Source of the DNA: Galbula dea
Lineage: Eukaryota > Chordata > Aves > Piciformes > Galbulidae
Direction of reading: 5' to 3'
NCBI GenBank assembly: GCA_013399015.1
Contig: VWZX01004666.1
Location: 6,912,979-6,976,978 of the forward strand
Length of the DNA stretch: 64,000 nucleotides
Every line of letters starts with the position of its first letter. The first letter of the stretch is position 1. Below are positions 63,299 through 64,000 of this stretch, one piece after another. The notes beneath the pieces were generated by a model that ran no database searches, was not told the origin of the DNA, and saw only the letters and a list, made by a program, of their open reading frames with translations. A program made the position numbers and the translations under genes.

Positions 63299-64000
63299 AT
63301 GAACAGTTCAAAATCACCAGGACTGGCTGGATTTGGAATCTTGAAAAACACAACATGCCACACGGAGAAGAAGATTTCTGTTTTTTTTTCAATTGTCTTC
63401 ATGACGGTGGGAATCCTATCCAACAGTCTTGCAATAGCAATTCTCATGAAGGCCTATCAGAGGTTTCGGCAGAAATCGAAAGCCTCCTTTTTGCTTCTTG
63501 CTAGTGGTTTGGTCATCACAGATCTCTTTGGCCACCTCATTAATGGAGCCATTGCAGTGTTTGTGTATGCGTCAGATAAAGACTGGATTCGATTTAACCA
63601 GTCCAACATACTTTGCAGTGTTTTTGGCATTTGCATGGTTTTCTTTGGTTTGTGCCCACTCTTCCTGGGCAGTGTGATGGCTGTTGAACGGTGCATTGGA
63701 GTCACTAAGCCAATATTTCACTCTACAAAAATGACTTCTAAACATGTGAAAATGATGTTGACTATGGTATGTCTGTTTGCTGTTCTTATAGCTTTGCTGC
63801 CTATTCTTAGGTTTAGAGCCTATCAAATTCAAGCATCGAGGACCTGGTGCTTCTATAAAACAGAACATGTTGAGGACTGGGAGGACAGATTTTATCTCTT
63901 GCTTTTTTCTTGCCTTGGGTTACTGGCCCTTGCTATTTCATTCTTGTGCAATGCTGTCACAGGAATTACCCTCTTAAGAGTCAAATTTAAAAGTCAACAA
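63299..64000 (+). CDS. PTGFR: Prostaglandin F2-alpha receptor, first coding exon (partial, runs off window end)
   Basis: Class A GPCR of the prostanoid family. From family knowledge it binds prostaglandin F2-alpha at the plasma membrane and couples to Gq (phospholipase C, calcium), acting in smooth muscle and ovary. Seen: 234 uninterrupted codons to the last base. The N-terminus has sequons at N2 (NSS) and N17 (NTT). TM1 is about residues 26-50 (GILSNSLAIAILMKAY), TM2 about 64-89 with D75, TM3 about 105-129. The prostanoid ERC motif (E130-R131-C132) replaces DRY. TM4 is about 150-170. Extracellular loop 2 has the RTWCFY signature, with C184 expected to pair with C106. TM5 is about 198-226, followed by the LRVKFKSQQ start of loop 3. 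The start is chosen because it is the first in-frame ATG, has A at -3, and gives the expected short N-terminus. Most of TM1-TM5 matches mammalian PTGFR as I remember it; the N-terminus diverges. The known gene has an intron in TM6, so the exon should continue past the window. Confidence 0.97.
   Translation, partial: MNSSKSPGLAGFGILKNTTCHTEKKISVFFSIVFMTVGILSNSLAIAILMKAYQRFRQKSKASFLLLASGLVITDLFGHLINGAIAVFVYASDKDWIRFNQSNILCSVFGICMVFFGLCPLFLGSVMAVERCIGVTKPIFHSTKMTSKHVKMMLTMVCLFAVLIALLPILRFRAYQIQASRTWCFYKTEHVEDWEDRFYLLLFSCLGLLALAISFLCNAVTGITLLRVKFKSQQ

Overview
The window is vertebrate nuclear DNA, most likely from a bird. All recognisable interspersed repeats are CR1-type LINE fragments. Several end in the CR1 tail built on TTCTATGATT, and no mammalian L1 or Alu-type SINE is seen. 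The bulk is AT-rich and non-coding, and the one clear protein-coding gene is vertebrate. A crocodilian or turtle cannot be strictly excluded because they also carry CR1. No species is named.

Layout. The first ~61.5 kb holds no protein-coding gene that I can support. It is AT-rich intergenic sequence with: an internally deleted CR1 (302-645); a ~870 bp antisense CR1 carrying the reverse transcriptase C-terminus (1396-2268); CR1 3' ends at 16.98, 17.31, 23.29, 26.06 and 53.60 kb; a CR1 split by a ~1.0 kb degenerate minisatellite with a ~28 bp period (26.80-28.52 kb); and a CR1 split by a tRNA-Glu(CUC)-like insert with a perfect 24 bp flanking direct repeat (35.29-35.73 kb). Several simple-sequence tracts also occur. 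Open reading frames in this part are short, or lack recognisable domains, and read as chance.

The last 2.4 kb is the functional part. A GC- and CpG-rich island (about 61.60-62.55 kb) is the likely promoter and untranslated first exon. It is followed by a short intron and, from 63240, the first coding exon of PTGFR, the prostaglandin F2-alpha receptor. The coding sequence starts at 63299 and runs off the window end after 234 codons, in the middle of the receptor (through TM5 and the start of intracellular loop 3). A short upstream reading frame opens at the first base of that exon.

No CRISPR array, operon, bacterial mobile element or new defence-like system is present. The observations most worth following are the tRNA-Glu insertion with its long target duplication, the CR1-embedded 28 bp minisatellite, and the PTGFR leader architecture.
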